A stretch of 64,000 nt of DNA from positions 248,001 to 312,000 of the forward strand of contig NZ_JAMXMY010000005.1 of the NCBI RefSeq assembly GCF_024055795.1. The letters run 5' to 3'. Shown here piece by piece: positions 36,731 to 45,756 of this stretch. Under the pieces are notes generated by a model. The model was not told where the DNA came from and did no database searches. It saw only the letters and a program-made list of their open reading frames with translations. How positions within the stretch are numbered: position 1 is the first letter of the stretch; each line of letters opens with the position of its first letter. Both the position numbers and the translations under genes were made by a program. The stretch comes from Actinoallomurus purpureus (GTDB lineage: Bacteria > Actinomycetota > Actinomycetes > Streptosporangiales > Streptosporangiaceae).

Positions 36731-38320
36731 ATGCCGAGCCTGCGCTCCGTGCCGCGGCGGGCGATCCTGCCCGTACTCGTGGCGTCCGCGATCAGCCTGA
36801 CCGCGTGCTCCGGCAGCGGATCCTCCTCGTCCTCCTCGGCGTCCGGGGGGAAATCGCTGGTCATCGACACGTCGTTCAACCTGAAGACCGCCGACCCCGG
36901 CCGGATGTACGAGCAGACCGGTCTGCTGGTCGACCGGGCGCTGTACGACACGCTGCTGACCTTCGCCGGGTCCGACGTCGGCAAGCCGGTGCCCGCGCTG
37001 GCCGAGTCGTACGAGCTGTCCAAGGACGGCAAGACGATGACGCTGAAGCTGCGGAAGGGCGCGACGTTCTCCGACGGCAGCCCGGTCACCGCCGACGACG
37101 TGGTGTTCTCCCTGAACCGGGTCCGTGACCTCAAGGGCAACCCGTCGTTCCTGCTGGACGGCGTGACCGTGAAGAAGGTCGATGACACGACCATCGAGCT
37201 CGTCTCGCCGAAGCCGAATCCGGCGCTGCCGTTCATCCTGCCCAACCCGGCGCTCGGCATCGTCAACTCCAAGGTCCTCCAGGCGCACGGCGGCACCCAG
37301 GGCGCCGATGACAAGGCGGAGTCGTTCCTCAACGGCCAGTCGGCGGGCTCCGGCCCGTACGTGCTGGAGTCGTTCAACGCCAGCACGCAGGTCGTGCTCA
37401 AGGCCAACGACAAGTACTGGGGTCAGACCAAGCCGACGTACGGCCGGGTCGTGATCCGCAACGTCCAGGCGCCGACGCAGAAGCTTAACGTCCAGCGTGG
37501 CGACAGCCAGATCGCGCTGGACCTGTCGGCCGACCAGGCGCAGGGCGTCGGCGGGGGATTGCAGGTCGCCAAGGGCGCCTCGGCGAACGTGTTCTTCCTG
37601 CTGGCCAACCACAGCGCAGCCGTCAGCAAGACCACGTCCAACCCGAAGTTCGTCGAGGCCGTCCGGAAGGGCATCGACTACCCGGGGCTGCTCCAGCTCG
37701 CCGGCGAGGGCTCGGTGCAGGCGGCCGGGATCGTGCCGTCGATGATCAACGGTGCGCTGCCCGCCGACCAGGCGCCCAAGCGCGACGTGGCCGGCGCCAA
37801 GGCGGCGCTCGCCGCGAGCGGTATCCCGAACCCCAAGGTCAAGCTGGAGTTCCCGAGCGACTACACGCTGAACGGCCTGTCCTTCCAGCCGCTCGCCGAG
37901 CGCGTCCAGGCGAACCTGAAAGAGGTCGGCATCACCGTCGACCTGGCCCCCGCGCCGATCGCGACCGCGCTGCAGAACTACCGCGACGGCAAGGAGGAGA
38001 TGGGCCTGTGGTGGTGGAGCCCGGACTACCCGGACGCTAGCGACTACCTCGCCTTCCTGCCCGGCAAGCTCATCGGCCTGCGTGCCGGCTGGAAGAAGGG
38101 CGACGCGGCGGCGCTGGAGAGCGCCGGTGACAAGGCGGCCCAGACCATCGGCGATGGCCGCACGCAGCAGTACCAGCAGATCCAGACCCAGCTGAACGCG
38201 GCCGGGCCGATCACGCCGCTGCTCCAGCCGAGCCAGCACGTGGTCACCGCCGGCACCGTGACGGGACTGGCGCTCAACCCGGTGTGGACCATCGACATCG
38301 CGGCGCTCGGCAGCAAATGA
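36731..38320 (+). CDS. Peptide ABC transporter substrate-binding lipoprotein (SBP family 5)
   Basis: Extracytoplasmic solute-binding lipoprotein of 529 aa (DppA/OppA class). The signal peptide ends at the lipobox LTAC with lipidation Cys26. A Ser-rich linker (SGSGSSSSSSA) and the SBP_bac_5 domain follow, with YDTLLTFA, GATFSDGSPVTADDVVFSLNRV and NDKYWGQTKPT. GGAGG lies 6 nt before the ATG. It is the first of six genes with 4-nt overlaps. The substrate, peptide or other, is not known. Confidence 0.9.
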   Translation: MPSLRSVPRRAILPVLVASAISLTACSGSGSSSSSSASGGKSLVIDTSFNLKTADPGRMYEQTGLLVDRALYDTLLTFAGSDVGKPVPALAESYELSKDGKTMTLKLRKGATFSDGSPVTADDVVFSLNRVRDLKGNPSFLLDGVTVKKVDDTTIELVSPKPNPALPFILPNPALGIVNSKVLQAHGGTQGADDKAESFLNGQSAGSGPYVLESFNASTQVVLKANDKYWGQTKPTYGRVVIRNVQAPTQKLNVQRGDSQIALDLSADQAQGVGGGLQVAKGASANVFFLLANHSAAVSKTTSNPKFVEAVRKGIDYPGLLQLAGEGSVQAAGIVPSMINGALPADQAPKRDVAGAKAALAASGIPNPKVKLEFPSDYTLNGLSFQPLAERVQANLKEVGITVDLAPAPIATALQNYRDGKEEMGLWWWSPDYPDASDYLAFLPGKLIGLRAGWKKGDAAALESAGDKAAQTIGDGRTQQYQQIQTQLNAAGPITPLLQPSQHVVTAGTVTGLALNPVWTIDIAALGSK

Positions 38321-39345
38321 AGCACCCGCTGTTCCGCTTCCTGGCCCGGCGGCTGGCGGTCTCCGTACTGCTGGCCGTCGGGGTGACCCTGATCACCTTC
38401 ACCCTCACCAATCTGGTGCCGGGTGACCCCGCCGCCGCCAACCTGGGACAGCAGGCCCTCGGCAACCCCGCGATCGTCAAGCAGTTCCGCGAGCAGAACG
38501 GCCTGGACAAGCCACTCCCGGTCCAGTACGTCACCTACCTCGGCCACCTCGTCCAGGGCGACCTGGGCGAGTCGCAGCAGAGCCACCGCCCGGTCGACGC
38601 GGACCTGGCGGAGTTCGTGCCGGCGACGTTCGAGCTGGCCGGCGCGGCGCTGGTGCTGTCGCTGGTGGTCGGCGTCGCGTTCGGCGTGATCGCGGCGTTG
38701 CGCCGGGACCGGCTCGTCGACCAGTTCCTGCGGGTGACCAGCCTCGCCGGGGTGTCGGTGCCGACCTTCTGGCTGGCCCTGCTCGCGTTCTACTTCGTCT
38801 TCTACCGGCTGCGGCTGGCCCCCGGGTCCGGTCGCCTCGCCCCCACCATGACACCGCCGCCGCACGTCACCGGCCTGTACACGGTGGACGCGGCGATGGC
38901 CGGGCAGTGGGACGTGTTCGCCGGCGCCGTCGGGCACCTGGCACTGCCCGCCCTGGTGCTCGCCGCGTACACGATCGGGCTGCTGACCCGGTTCACCCGC
39001 TCCGCGGTGCTGGAGGTGCTCGGCCAGGACTACGTGCGGGCGGCCCGTGCCAAGGGCCTGCCCGGCCGTGTGGTGCTGCTGCAGTACGTGCTGCGGGCCG
39101 CGCTGGTCCCGATCATCACGGTGGCCGGGCTGGCGTTCGGCAGCCTGCTGTCCGGCACGGTGCTGGTGGAGTCGATCTTCGCCTGGCCCGGCATCGGTCA
39201 GTACGCCTACAAGAGCGCGACCAACCTCGACCTTCCCGCGGTCATGGGCGTCGGCCTCGTCGTCGGCGCGATCTACGTCGTGGTCAACCTCATCGTCGAC
39301 GTGCTGTACGGCGTGATCGACCCGAGAGTGAGGAGCACGACGTGA
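38317..39345 (+). CDS. Peptide ABC transporter permease (DppB type)
   Basis: Membrane permease of 342 aa with six predicted helices. The N-terminal FLARRLAVSVLLAVGVTLITFTLTNLVPGDPA is the family's first helix. The EAA loop that contacts the ATPase is seen as VRAARAKGLPGRVVLLQYVLRAALVP, and the C-terminus ends with VYVVVNLIVDVLYGVIDPRVR-like sequence. The ATG overlaps the upstream TGA by 4 nt and its own stop overlaps the next GTG. Confidence 0.9.
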   Translation: MKHPLFRFLARRLAVSVLLAVGVTLITFTLTNLVPGDPAAANLGQQALGNPAIVKQFREQNGLDKPLPVQYVTYLGHLVQGDLGESQQSHRPVDADLAEFVPATFELAGAALVLSLVVGVAFGVIAALRRDRLVDQFLRVTSLAGVSVPTFWLALLAFYFVFYRLRLAPGSGRLAPTMTPPPHVTGLYTVDAAMAGQWDVFAGAVGHLALPALVLAAYTIGLLTRFTRSAVLEVLGQDYVRAARAKGLPGRVVLLQYVLRAALVPIITVAGLAFGSLLSGTVLVESIFAWPGIGQYAYKSATNLDLPAVMGVGLVVGAIYVVVNLIVDVLYGVIDPRVRSTT

Positions 39346-40187
39346 TCCGCCGTCTTCCGGAGGCGTGGCGCAGGCCCCTCGCCGTGACCGGCCTCGTCGT
39401 CACCGCCGCCTGGCTGATCGTCGTGGTCGCGGCGCCGCTGCTCGCGCCGTACGATCCGCTCGCGCAGAAGTTCCCCCGGCTCCGCCCACCCGGCGGCGAG
39501 CACTGGTTCGGCACCGACGACCTGGGCCGGGACGTGCTCAGCAGGGTCCTGTACGGCGCGCGGCTTTCGATCCCGCTGACCCTGCTGCTGGTGGCGCTGT
39601 CGGTGGTCATCGGCGGCCTGCTCGGCGCGTGCGCCGGCTACTTCGGCCGCTGGGTGGACGAGACGATCATGCGCGTCGCCGACCTGGTCTTCGCCTTCCC
39701 GACGGTCATCCTGGCGATGGCCGTGGCCGCCTCGCTCGGCGCCAGCCTGCGCAACGCGGTGCTCGCGGTCCTCGTCGTCTCCTGGCCGGCGTACGCGCGC
39801 GTCACCCGGGGTCTCGTGCTCGGCCTGCGAACACGCGAGTTCGTGCTCAGCGGACGGCTGCTCGGCTTCTCCGTGTGGCGCTCGCTCCGCACCGACGTGG
39901 TGCCCAACGTGGCCGGTCCGGTCCTGGTGCTGGCCACCCTCGACATCGGCACCCAGCTGCTGCTGCTGTCCGGCCTGTCGTTCCTCGGTCTCGGCGCCAA
40001 GCCGCCGACCGCGGAGTGGGGGGCGATGGTGGCGTCGGCGACCCAGGTGTTCGACAAGTGGTGGGTCGGGGTCTTCCCGGGGCTGGCCATCCTCACGGTG
40101 GTGCTGGCGTTCAACTTCCTCGGCGACACCCTGCGCGACGCGCTCGACCCGCGGACCGCTCGGGCGATCAAGGAGCGGGCGCTGTGA
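39342..40187 (+). CDS. Peptide ABC transporter permease (DppC type)
   Basis: Second permease, 281 aa. After the first helix the soluble region has LAPYDPLAQKFPRLRPPGGEHWFGTDDLGRDVLSRVLYGARLS, the DppC/OppC signature. The EAA-type loop and GLSFLGLGAKPPTAEWGAMV are conserved. It starts with GTG in a GTGA overlap. Confidence 0.9.
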   Translation: MIRRLPEAWRRPLAVTGLVVTAAWLIVVVAAPLLAPYDPLAQKFPRLRPPGGEHWFGTDDLGRDVLSRVLYGARLSIPLTLLLVALSVVIGGLLGACAGYFGRWVDETIMRVADLVFAFPTVILAMAVAASLGASLRNAVLAVLVVSWPAYARVTRGLVLGLRTREFVLSGRLLGFSVWRSLRTDVVPNVAGPVLVLATLDIGTQLLLLSGLSFLGLGAKPPTAEWGAMVASATQVFDKWWVGVFPGLAILTVVLAFNFLGDTLRDALDPRTARAIKERAL

Positions 40188-40960
40188 CGATCCTGGCCAT
40201 CGAAGGACTCACCGTCGAACTGGGCGGCAGGCCGATCATCCGCGGCGTCGACCTCGCCCTGGAGTCGGGGAACGTCCACGGGCTGGCGGGGGAGAGCGGC
40301 TCGGGCAAGACCATGACCGGCCTGGCCGTCCTCGGCCTGCTGCCGCACGGCGCGCGCACCGGCGGAACGATCTCGCTGGGCGGCACCGACCTGCTGAGCC
40401 TCTCGCCGAAGGAGATGAACCGGCGGCGGGGCAGCGAGATCGGGATGGTCTTCCAGGACCAGTCGACCAGCCTGCATCCCATGCTCTCCGCTGGGCGTCA
40501 GCTCACCGACCACATGCGCCATCATCTGGGCCTGGATCGCCGGCGGGCACGGGAACGGGCGGTGGAACTGCTCGGGAAGGTCCGCATCCCCGACCCTGAG
40601 GGCGCGTTCGACCGGTACCCGCACCAGTTCTCCGGCGGGATGCGGCAGCGCATCGCGATCGCCATCGCGCTCGCCTGCGAACCCCGGGTGCTGATCGCGG
40701 ACGAGCCGACGACGGCGCTGGACGTCACCGTGCAGGCCGGCATCCTCCGGCTGCTCCGCGACCTGTGCGACGACCTCGGCCTCGCGGTCCTGCTCGTCAC
40801 CCACGACCTCGGCGTCATGTCGGCGGTCGCCGACGTGATCAGCGTGATGCGGGACGGCCGGCTCGTCGAGACCGGGCCGCGCGCCCGGGTCATGCGCGAC
40901 CCCGCCGATCCGTACACGCGCGAACTGCTGGACGCGCTGCCCGACCGGAGCACTCCATGA
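40184..40960 (+). CDS. Peptide ABC transporter ATP-binding protein (DppD type)
   Basis: ATPase of 258 aa. Walker A is GESGSGKT (36-43), the signature is FSGGMRQR and Walker B is VLIADEPTTALD. It is shorter than typical DppD (about 320 aa) and lacks the C-terminal oligopeptide-binding extension with its Cys motif, which the next ATPase retains. It starts with GTG in a GTGA overlap. Confidence 0.9.
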   Translation: MTILAIEGLTVELGGRPIIRGVDLALESGNVHGLAGESGSGKTMTGLAVLGLLPHGARTGGTISLGGTDLLSLSPKEMNRRRGSEIGMVFQDQSTSLHPMLSAGRQLTDHMRHHLGLDRRRARERAVELLGKVRIPDPEGAFDRYPHQFSGGMRQRIAIAIALACEPRVLIADEPTTALDVTVQAGILRLLRDLCDDLGLAVLLVTHDLGVMSAVADVISVMRDGRLVETGPRARVMRDPADPYTRELLDALPDRSTP

Positions 40961-41877
40961 GCCTTCTGTCCGTCGAGGACCTGGTCGTCGACCACCGCAG
41001 CCCGGACCGGCCGCCGGTCCGGGCGGTCGCCGGGGTCGGCCTCACCGTCGAGCCGGGCGAGGTCGTCGGCCTCGTCGGCGAGTCCGGCTGCGGCAAGTCG
41101 ACGCTCGCCCGCGCCATCTGCGGGATCACCGCCCCCACCTCCGGTTCGATCGACTTCGAGGGCCGTCCGGTGGGCCCGCTCGGCCTGCGCCGCCGCGACC
41201 CGGCGCTGACCCGGATCCAGATGGTGTTCCAGGACCCGTTCGCGTCCCTCAACCCGCGCCGCCGGGTGGGCAGGCAGATCGCCGACGGGCTCCGCGGCGA
41301 CGCGACGCCGGGTGAGCTCCTGGAGCGGGTCGGGCTCGACGCGGACATGGCCGGCCGCTACCCCCATGAGTTCTCCGGCGGGCAGCGGCAGCGCATCGCC
41401 ATCGCCCGCGCCATCGCCGCACAGCCGTCCCTGCTGATCGGCGACGAGCCCATCTCGGCGCTGGACGCGTCCGCGCAGGCACAGGTCGCCGGGCTGATGC
41501 GGGCCCTGGCCGTCGAGTCCGGCGCCGGGCTGCTGTTCATCAGCCACGACCTTTCGGTGGTACGGCTCATCGCGGACCGGATCGCGGTGATGTACCTCGG
41601 CAAGATCGTGGAGACCGGTCCCACCGCCGAGGTCTGGGACGATCCGAAACACCCCTACACCCGGGCGCTGCTCGCCGCGATCCCCGAACCGGACGGCTCC
41701 GGGACACTGCCCGCCGAGCTGCCCGGCGACGTGCCGAACCCCGCCGCTCCGCCCTCGGGCTGCCGCTTCCACCCGCGTTGCCCGCACGTGATGGACGTCT
41801 GCTCGGTCCGGGAACCGGTGCCACGGGACGGGGTGGCCTGCTGGCTGTACGACTCCGCGGAACCGGCCGCCGAGTGA
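40957..41877 (+). CDS. Peptide ABC transporter ATP-binding protein (DppF type)
   Basis: Second ATPase, 306 aa. Walker A GESGCGKS, Q-loop region MVFQDPFASLNPRR, signature FSGGQRQRIAIARAI and Walker B LLIGDEPISALD are present. The C-terminal oligopeptide-type extension CRFHPRCPHVMDVCSVREP carries the Cys cluster typical of this class. The ATG overlaps the upstream TGA by 4 nt. Confidence 0.92.
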   Translation: MSLLSVEDLVVDHRSPDRPPVRAVAGVGLTVEPGEVVGLVGESGCGKSTLARAICGITAPTSGSIDFEGRPVGPLGLRRRDPALTRIQMVFQDPFASLNPRRRVGRQIADGLRGDATPGELLERVGLDADMAGRYPHEFSGGQRQRIAIARAIAAQPSLLIGDEPISALDASAQAQVAGLMRALAVESGAGLLFISHDLSVVRLIADRIAVMYLGKIVETGPTAEVWDDPKHPYTRALLAAIPEPDGSGTLPAELPGDVPNPAAPPSGCRFHPRCPHVMDVCSVREPVPRDGVACWLYDSAEPAAE

Positions 41878-42875
41878 GCGAGGAACGCCTGGACCGGCTG
41901 CGCGACCTGCTCACCGCGCACGACGTCGGCGCGCTCGTCCTGTCGCGGTCGTCGGACCTGAGGTATCTGGTCGGAGCGACGCCCCCGGGATGCCTCGTCA
42001 TCACGCCTGACGGCCCGCCGGTCCACGTCGGCGCGGTGCACGGCGACGTGTGCTCGCTCATTCCCGCCGGCGCGCGGGTGGCGGTCGACCCGCGGATGCC
42101 GGCGGACGAACTGCTCGCGCTCCAGGAACGGCTCGGCCCCGGAACACCGCTGGTCTCGGCGGCACCACTGCTCGCGCCACTGCGGATCCGCAAGTCCGCC
42201 GAGGAGATCGAGCTGATGGAGCGCGCGGCGATCGCGGCGGACCGGGCGCTGACCGCGGCCCGCGCGTTCACCTGGTCCGGCTCGACCGAGCGCGAGGTGG
42301 CGCGGCGGCTGCACACCCTGCTGCTGGACTCCGGCCACGACGAGGTCACCTTCGTGACCGTCGCGGCGGGGGAGAACTCGGCCGACCCGCACCACCGGCC
42401 GGCCGGCCGGGTGATCAACCCCGGCGACGCCGTCCTGGTGAACGTGGGCGGCCGGTGCGGCGGTTACTGCTCCGACACCGCGCGGATGTTCGCGGTGGCC
42501 GAGCCCCCCGAGGACTTCGAGGCCATGTACTCCGTCGTGCTCGCGGCCCAGACCGCCGCCTGCGAGGCGGTACGCCCCGGTGTCGCGGCCGCCGAGATCG
42601 ACACGATCGCCCGCGACGTCATCATCGAGAGCGGGTACGGCGCGTTCATCGCCCACCGCACCGGCCACGGCATCGGCCTCGACCAGTACGAGCCGCCGTA
42701 CCTCACGCCCGAGGAGGACACCATCCTCGACGCGGGCATGACCATGTCGATCGAACCGGGCATCTACCTGCCCGAGTTGTACGGCGCACGCATCGAGGAC
42801 GTCGTCGTCTGCACCGACATCGGCGCCCGCCGGCTCAACCAGACCCCCCGCCTCCTCGACGTCGTCGACCTCTAG
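41874..42875 (+). CDS. M24 family metallopeptidase (Xaa-Pro peptidase-like) with altered metal ligand
   Basis: Pita-bread fold peptidase-like protein of 333 aa, coupled to the transporter by a GTGA overlap, so it may cleave imported peptides. Of the five canonical metal ligands, D201 (SDTAR), a His in RTGHGIGLDQYEPP, E in MSIEPGIYLP and E in GARIEDVVV are visible. The first Asp (usual VDxG) is N190 in VNVG. The 11-residue spacing to D201 confirms the alignment. This may weaken metal binding or mark a non-hydrolytic member. Confidence 0.85.
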   Translation: MSEERLDRLRDLLTAHDVGALVLSRSSDLRYLVGATPPGCLVITPDGPPVHVGAVHGDVCSLIPAGARVAVDPRMPADELLALQERLGPGTPLVSAAPLLAPLRIRKSAEEIELMERAAIAADRALTAARAFTWSGSTEREVARRLHTLLLDSGHDEVTFVTVAAGENSADPHHRPAGRVINPGDAVLVNVGGRCGGYCSDTARMFAVAEPPEDFEAMYSVVLAAQTAACEAVRPGVAAAEIDTIARDVIIESGYGAFIAHRTGHGIGLDQYEPPYLTPEEDTILDAGMTMSIEPGIYLPELYGARIEDVVVCTDIGARRLNQTPRLLDVVDL

Positions 42876-42917
42876 AACGGGGGCGGTCGCCGTGCGAACG
42901 CGCGCCTGAAACAGCCC

Positions 42918-43229
42918 CTACAGACCGAGCACGCGCAGTCCGGCGGCGACGGCCGCCGCGACGACCAGCACCACGAGGAACGGGGCGCGCAGCAGCAGCG
43001 CGACGACGGCGGCGGCCAGCCCGGCCAGGCGGGGGCCGTTCAGCTCCAGGGCCCGGCCGTGCGCGAGGGTCTGCACGGCGACCAGCGCGGTCAGCAGCGC
43101 GACCGGCACCAGCGCGGTGAACCGCCGCACCCGCTCGTCCTCCAGCACGCGTTGCGGGGCGACCAGCCCGGCGAGCTTGAGCGCGTAGCAGCCCAGCCCG
43201 GTCGCGACGACGGCGATCCAGACGGTCAT
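42918..43229 (-). CDS. azlD: AzlD family membrane protein
   Basis: Small membrane protein of 103 aa with three to four hydrophobic segments and the motif FTALVPVALLTAL, matching AzlD. AzlCD pairs export branched-chain amino acids or analogues. GGAGG precedes the ATG. It follows azlC by 31 nt. Confidence 0.8.
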   Translation of the reverse strand: MTVWIAVVATGLGCYALKLAGLVAPQRVLEDERVRRFTALVPVALLTALVAVQTLAHGRALELNGPRLAGLAAAVVALLLRAPFLVVLVVAAAVAAGLRVLGL

Positions 43230-43260
43230 CAGGTCCTCCTTCGTGATCGTCGCACCCGGC

Positions 43261-43971
43261 TCATGAGTGCGAAAGCTCCCGCTGCCGGTCGGACTGACCC
43301 GACGGGGGCGTCCGGCGGCGTAGGAGCCCGGCCAGCGCGGCGACGGCGGCGAGCATGACCGGCACGCCCGGGGGCAGCAGCGGCGTCGTCGCGACCGCGA
43401 TCGCCATCGCGAGCAGCGCGACCACGCGTTCGGTGCCCCCGGAGGTAAGCCGTGGCCACAGCAGGGCGAGGAAGGCCGCCGGGCCGACCACGTCGAGGCC
43501 GTACGTCTTGGGGTCGCCCAGCCGGGCCGCGCCGACCGCGCCGAGCAGGGTGGCGAGGTTCCAGGTGGTGTAGATGCTGATGGCGGTGGCCCAGAACCCC
43601 GCGCGGGCCGACCGCGGGCCGGGCTGGGCGGTGGCCACCGCCGTCGACTCGTCGATGACGACGTGGGCCGTCAGCAGCCGGCGCCATCCGCGTACGCCGA
43701 GCGTCGGCGCGAGCCGCAGGCCGTAAAGGGCGTTCCGGCCCCCGAGCAGCACCGCGCCGGCGGCTCCCGCGATCAGGTTGCCGCCGCCGGCGACCACGCC
43801 GATCAGCGCGAACTGCGACGCTCCCGAGAACGCCACCAGGCTCAGGACGCAGGCCTGCGCCACCCCCAGCCCGGCCGCGACGGCCGCGGCCCCAAATGCC
43901 AGCCCCGACAGGCCGACGGCCACGCCGACCCCCAGCCCGTCGCGGACCGCTGAGCGTATGTCCGAATCCAT
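43261..43971 (-). CDS. azlC: AzlC family branched-chain amino acid exporter subunit
   Basis: AzlC-type permease of 236 aa with several membrane helices. Hallmarks are the N-terminal GLGVGVAVGLSGLAFGAA, LVAFSGASQFALIGVVAGGG, and RNALYGLRLAPTL. It is paired with azlD and probably acts in export of branched-chain amino acids. A TAGCCT -10 sits 6 nt before the ATG, so the mRNA is probably leaderless. Confidence 0.87.
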   Translation of the reverse strand: MDSDIRSAVRDGLGVGVAVGLSGLAFGAAAVAAGLGVAQACVLSLVAFSGASQFALIGVVAGGGNLIAGAAGAVLLGGRNALYGLRLAPTLGVRGWRRLLTAHVVIDESTAVATAQPGPRSARAGFWATAISIYTTWNLATLLGAVGAARLGDPKTYGLDVVGPAAFLALLWPRLTSGGTERVVALLAMAIAVATTPLLPPGVPVMLAAVAALAGLLRRRTPPSGQSDRQRELSHS

Positions 43972-43977
43972 ATCCGC

Positions 43978-43983
43978 AGGCTA
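43978..43983 (-). promoter_or_regulatory. -10 element of leaderless azlC
   Basis: TAGCCT on the minus strand, 6 nt before the azlC ATG, with no Shine-Dalgarno sequence. Confidence 0.4.
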
Positions 43984-44112
43984 GGGGCCCAGATTGTGGT
44001 GGTCTTGCACGAAATTGCGGCCCGCCGCGAGGCCGGCGTCGTACTCCTCATCGCAGCGTGACGCCAGATCCGCCCTTGCTCGTGTCGCAAGCCAGGCTCC
44101 GCTCTTCCCTTC

Positions 44113-45345
44113 TCATGCGGGGGTGAAGGCGAGGACGACGCGGTTGTGCCGTTTGTCCAGCACCGCCCCCTCCGGCAGGTCGCGGTCGGGGGTAGACGCG
44201 GGGAGGACGTGCAGCACCGGCGACGGGCTGTCGGCGTCCACCCACGCGCGCATGTGCTCGACCATCCGCCCGGCCGCCGCAGCAGCCGCCGATCCGTGGG
44301 CGTATGCGCCGATATCGAACATCCTGCCGGTCCAGCGCAGCGCCGACCGGTAGGAGAACGTGCCGTCGTGGACGGCCGCAGGGGTACCGAACCGCCAGGC
44401 CGGGGCGACGACACCGGAGGTGACGGCCTCCTCCTGCGCCGACAGCACCACGAACTCGCTCACCTCGCGCCTGAGGCGGGTCGCCAGCCACAGGTCCAGA
44501 TCGGACAGGACGGTACGGGGCGGCAGGTTCAACTCGGCCCACGCCTCTTGCCGGGGCTGGAGGAGGAGGCCGCCGACAGCAGCGGTGTCGATCTGCTGGC
44601 CCTCATCCAGCCTCAGGTGGACACCGTCGGCGATGTCGACGTACCGCATTTCGTGGGCTCCGGCGCCCTGCACGGACACGAACCCGCACTGGCGGTGGCT
44701 CGCACTGGCCAGCCGGTCTCCCGAGCGTCGCAGCGCCCACGATCGGGTCATCCCGAACGTCCGCAGCGGCACGACGAGGACGCCGTCGTCGGTGAGCTGG
44801 TCGCGCCACGCGGGCGGGATGTCCCACGCGCCGGCCGTGACGATGATCAGGTCGTAGCGGCGGCCCGGCTCGATCGGCTGCTCGGCGTCCGCGCACACCA
44901 CGGTGACGTCGTTGTAACCAGCCGCCGCCAGGCAGGTGGCCGCCCGATCGGTCACCTCGGGGTCGATGTCGACGGTCGTGACCGACCCGGCCGGGCCGAC
45001 GAGCTCCCGGAGGATCGAGGCGTTGTAGCCGCCACTGCCGATCTCCAGCGCGTGACGGCCTTCCAGGCCCTCGAGCGCGTCCACCGCCTGACCGAGCATC
45101 TCCGCGATCAGGAACGGCGCCGACACCGAGCTGATGGTCTCCTCACCGCGCCGCTTCGTGATGACCGCAGTGTTCTGGTACGCCTCCTCCAGCGGGAGGC
45201 CCGGCGTGTACAGCTCGCGGGGAACGGTCCGCATCGCCGCCTCCACCTCGGGGCGCAGCGTGAGGCCCTTCGCCGCATGATCGGCGGCCAGCCGGTCGAC
45301 CATCTCGTGACGGAGGCTCTCGCTGCCTATGGTGCCGACGCTCAT
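44113..45345 (-). CDS. FxLD-system type methyltransferase (protein isoaspartate methyltransferase-like)
   Basis: SAM-dependent methyltransferase of 410 aa. The N-terminal two-thirds follow protein-L-isoaspartate methyltransferase: TVPRELYTP, SSVSAPFLIAEML, and the SAM loop ALEIGSGGYNASILRELVG followed by VTTVDIDPEV. The C-terminal 190 residues match the extended form found beside 'FxLD' lanthipeptide precursors. No such precursor or lanthipeptide synthetase is seen nearby. The ATG at 45345 has an AGAGGA site; in-frame sequence runs upstream but is low complexity. Substrate unknown. Confidence 0.75.
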   Translation of the reverse strand: MSVGTIGSESLRHEMVDRLAADHAAKGLTLRPEVEAAMRTVPRELYTPGLPLEEAYQNTAVITKRRGEETISSVSAPFLIAEMLGQAVDALEGLEGRHALEIGSGGYNASILRELVGPAGSVTTVDIDPEVTDRAATCLAAAGYNDVTVVCADAEQPIEPGRRYDLIIVTAGAWDIPPAWRDQLTDDGVLVVPLRTFGMTRSWALRRSGDRLASASHRQCGFVSVQGAGAHEMRYVDIADGVHLRLDEGQQIDTAAVGGLLLQPRQEAWAELNLPPRTVLSDLDLWLATRLRREVSEFVVLSAQEEAVTSGVVAPAWRFGTPAAVHDGTFSYRSALRWTGRMFDIGAYAHGSAAAAAAGRMVEHMRAWVDADSPSPVLHVLPASTPDRDLPEGAVLDKRHNRVVLAFTPA

Positions 45346-45591
45346 GACGGTGTCCTCTTCCGGATGTGTGCGGGCCGCCGCAGTTCGGGCGGTCCCTGGT
45401 CTTCCCGCAGGCGACCCGGCGGCGGAGTGAATCCGGCCGGATGACCCGACGTCTCTCATCTCCCGCTGCGCCATGCTTCCCGACCAGCGGATCGTTTTCA
45501 GGCCGAACGGCAGGGCGCGTTTTGGCCGGCGTCGGGCCGCTATCTTTGACCCCAGCTCCCCGCGCCGTCCGTTTTCGGCCACCCGAGGCGC
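45346..45591. other. Methyltransferase upstream region
   Basis: 246 nt between the methyltransferase start and the terminator of the upstream operon. It contains three short GTTTT(C)(A)GGCC motifs (45493, 45518, 45571) but no clear promoter or gene. No small precursor-peptide gene was found on either strand. Confidence 0.35.
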
Positions 45592-45637
45592 AAAAAGTCC
45601 CCCTGCCCGTCATGCGAGGAAAGGCAGGGGGACTCTT
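45592..45637 (-). terminator. Rho-independent terminator of the XRE-DUF397 operon
   Basis: A perfect 12-bp stem (AGTCCCCCTGCC at 45596-45607 with GGCAGGGGGACT at 45623-45634) is followed on the minus strand by TTTTT. It is 18 nt after the DUF397 stop. It is the clearest intrinsic terminator of the window. Confidence 0.85.
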
Positions 45638-45654
45638 GAGGGGGCCGAGTCAGG

Positions 45655-45756
45655 CTATGCTTTAGTCGCAACCACTTCGGCGACCTCGACGCAGTTGCTT
45701 TCGCCTTCGGAGCGCTTCGTCTTCCGGAAGTCCTCGATGACTTCGAGAATCTTCAT
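45655..45756 (-). CDS. Truncated DUF397 small protein
   Basis: A 33-aa product with FRKTKRSEGESNCVEVAEV, the core of DUF397 (usual pattern KSSxSxGxxNCVEVA). It stops at VATKA, lacking the second half (VRDSK...LxFTxxEWxAF) of the normal 60-70 aa protein. Its ATG overlaps the XRE TGA (ATGA), the usual coupling of these pairs. DUF397 proteins act with XRE/DUF5753 regulators in a toxin-antitoxin-like or regulatory pair. Whether this form is active is unclear. Confidence 0.7.
   Translation of the reverse strand: MKILEVIEDFRKTKRSEGESNCVEVAEVVATKA

Noticed and set aside
45346-45582. 79-codon N-terminal extension of the FxLD-type methyltransferase
   Set aside because: The extension is low complexity, while the conserved N-terminus and a ribosome site are at 45345.
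44113-45756. FxLD lanthipeptide gene cluster
   Set aside because: Only the methyltransferase is present; no precursor with an FxLD motif and no dehydratase or cyclase were found.
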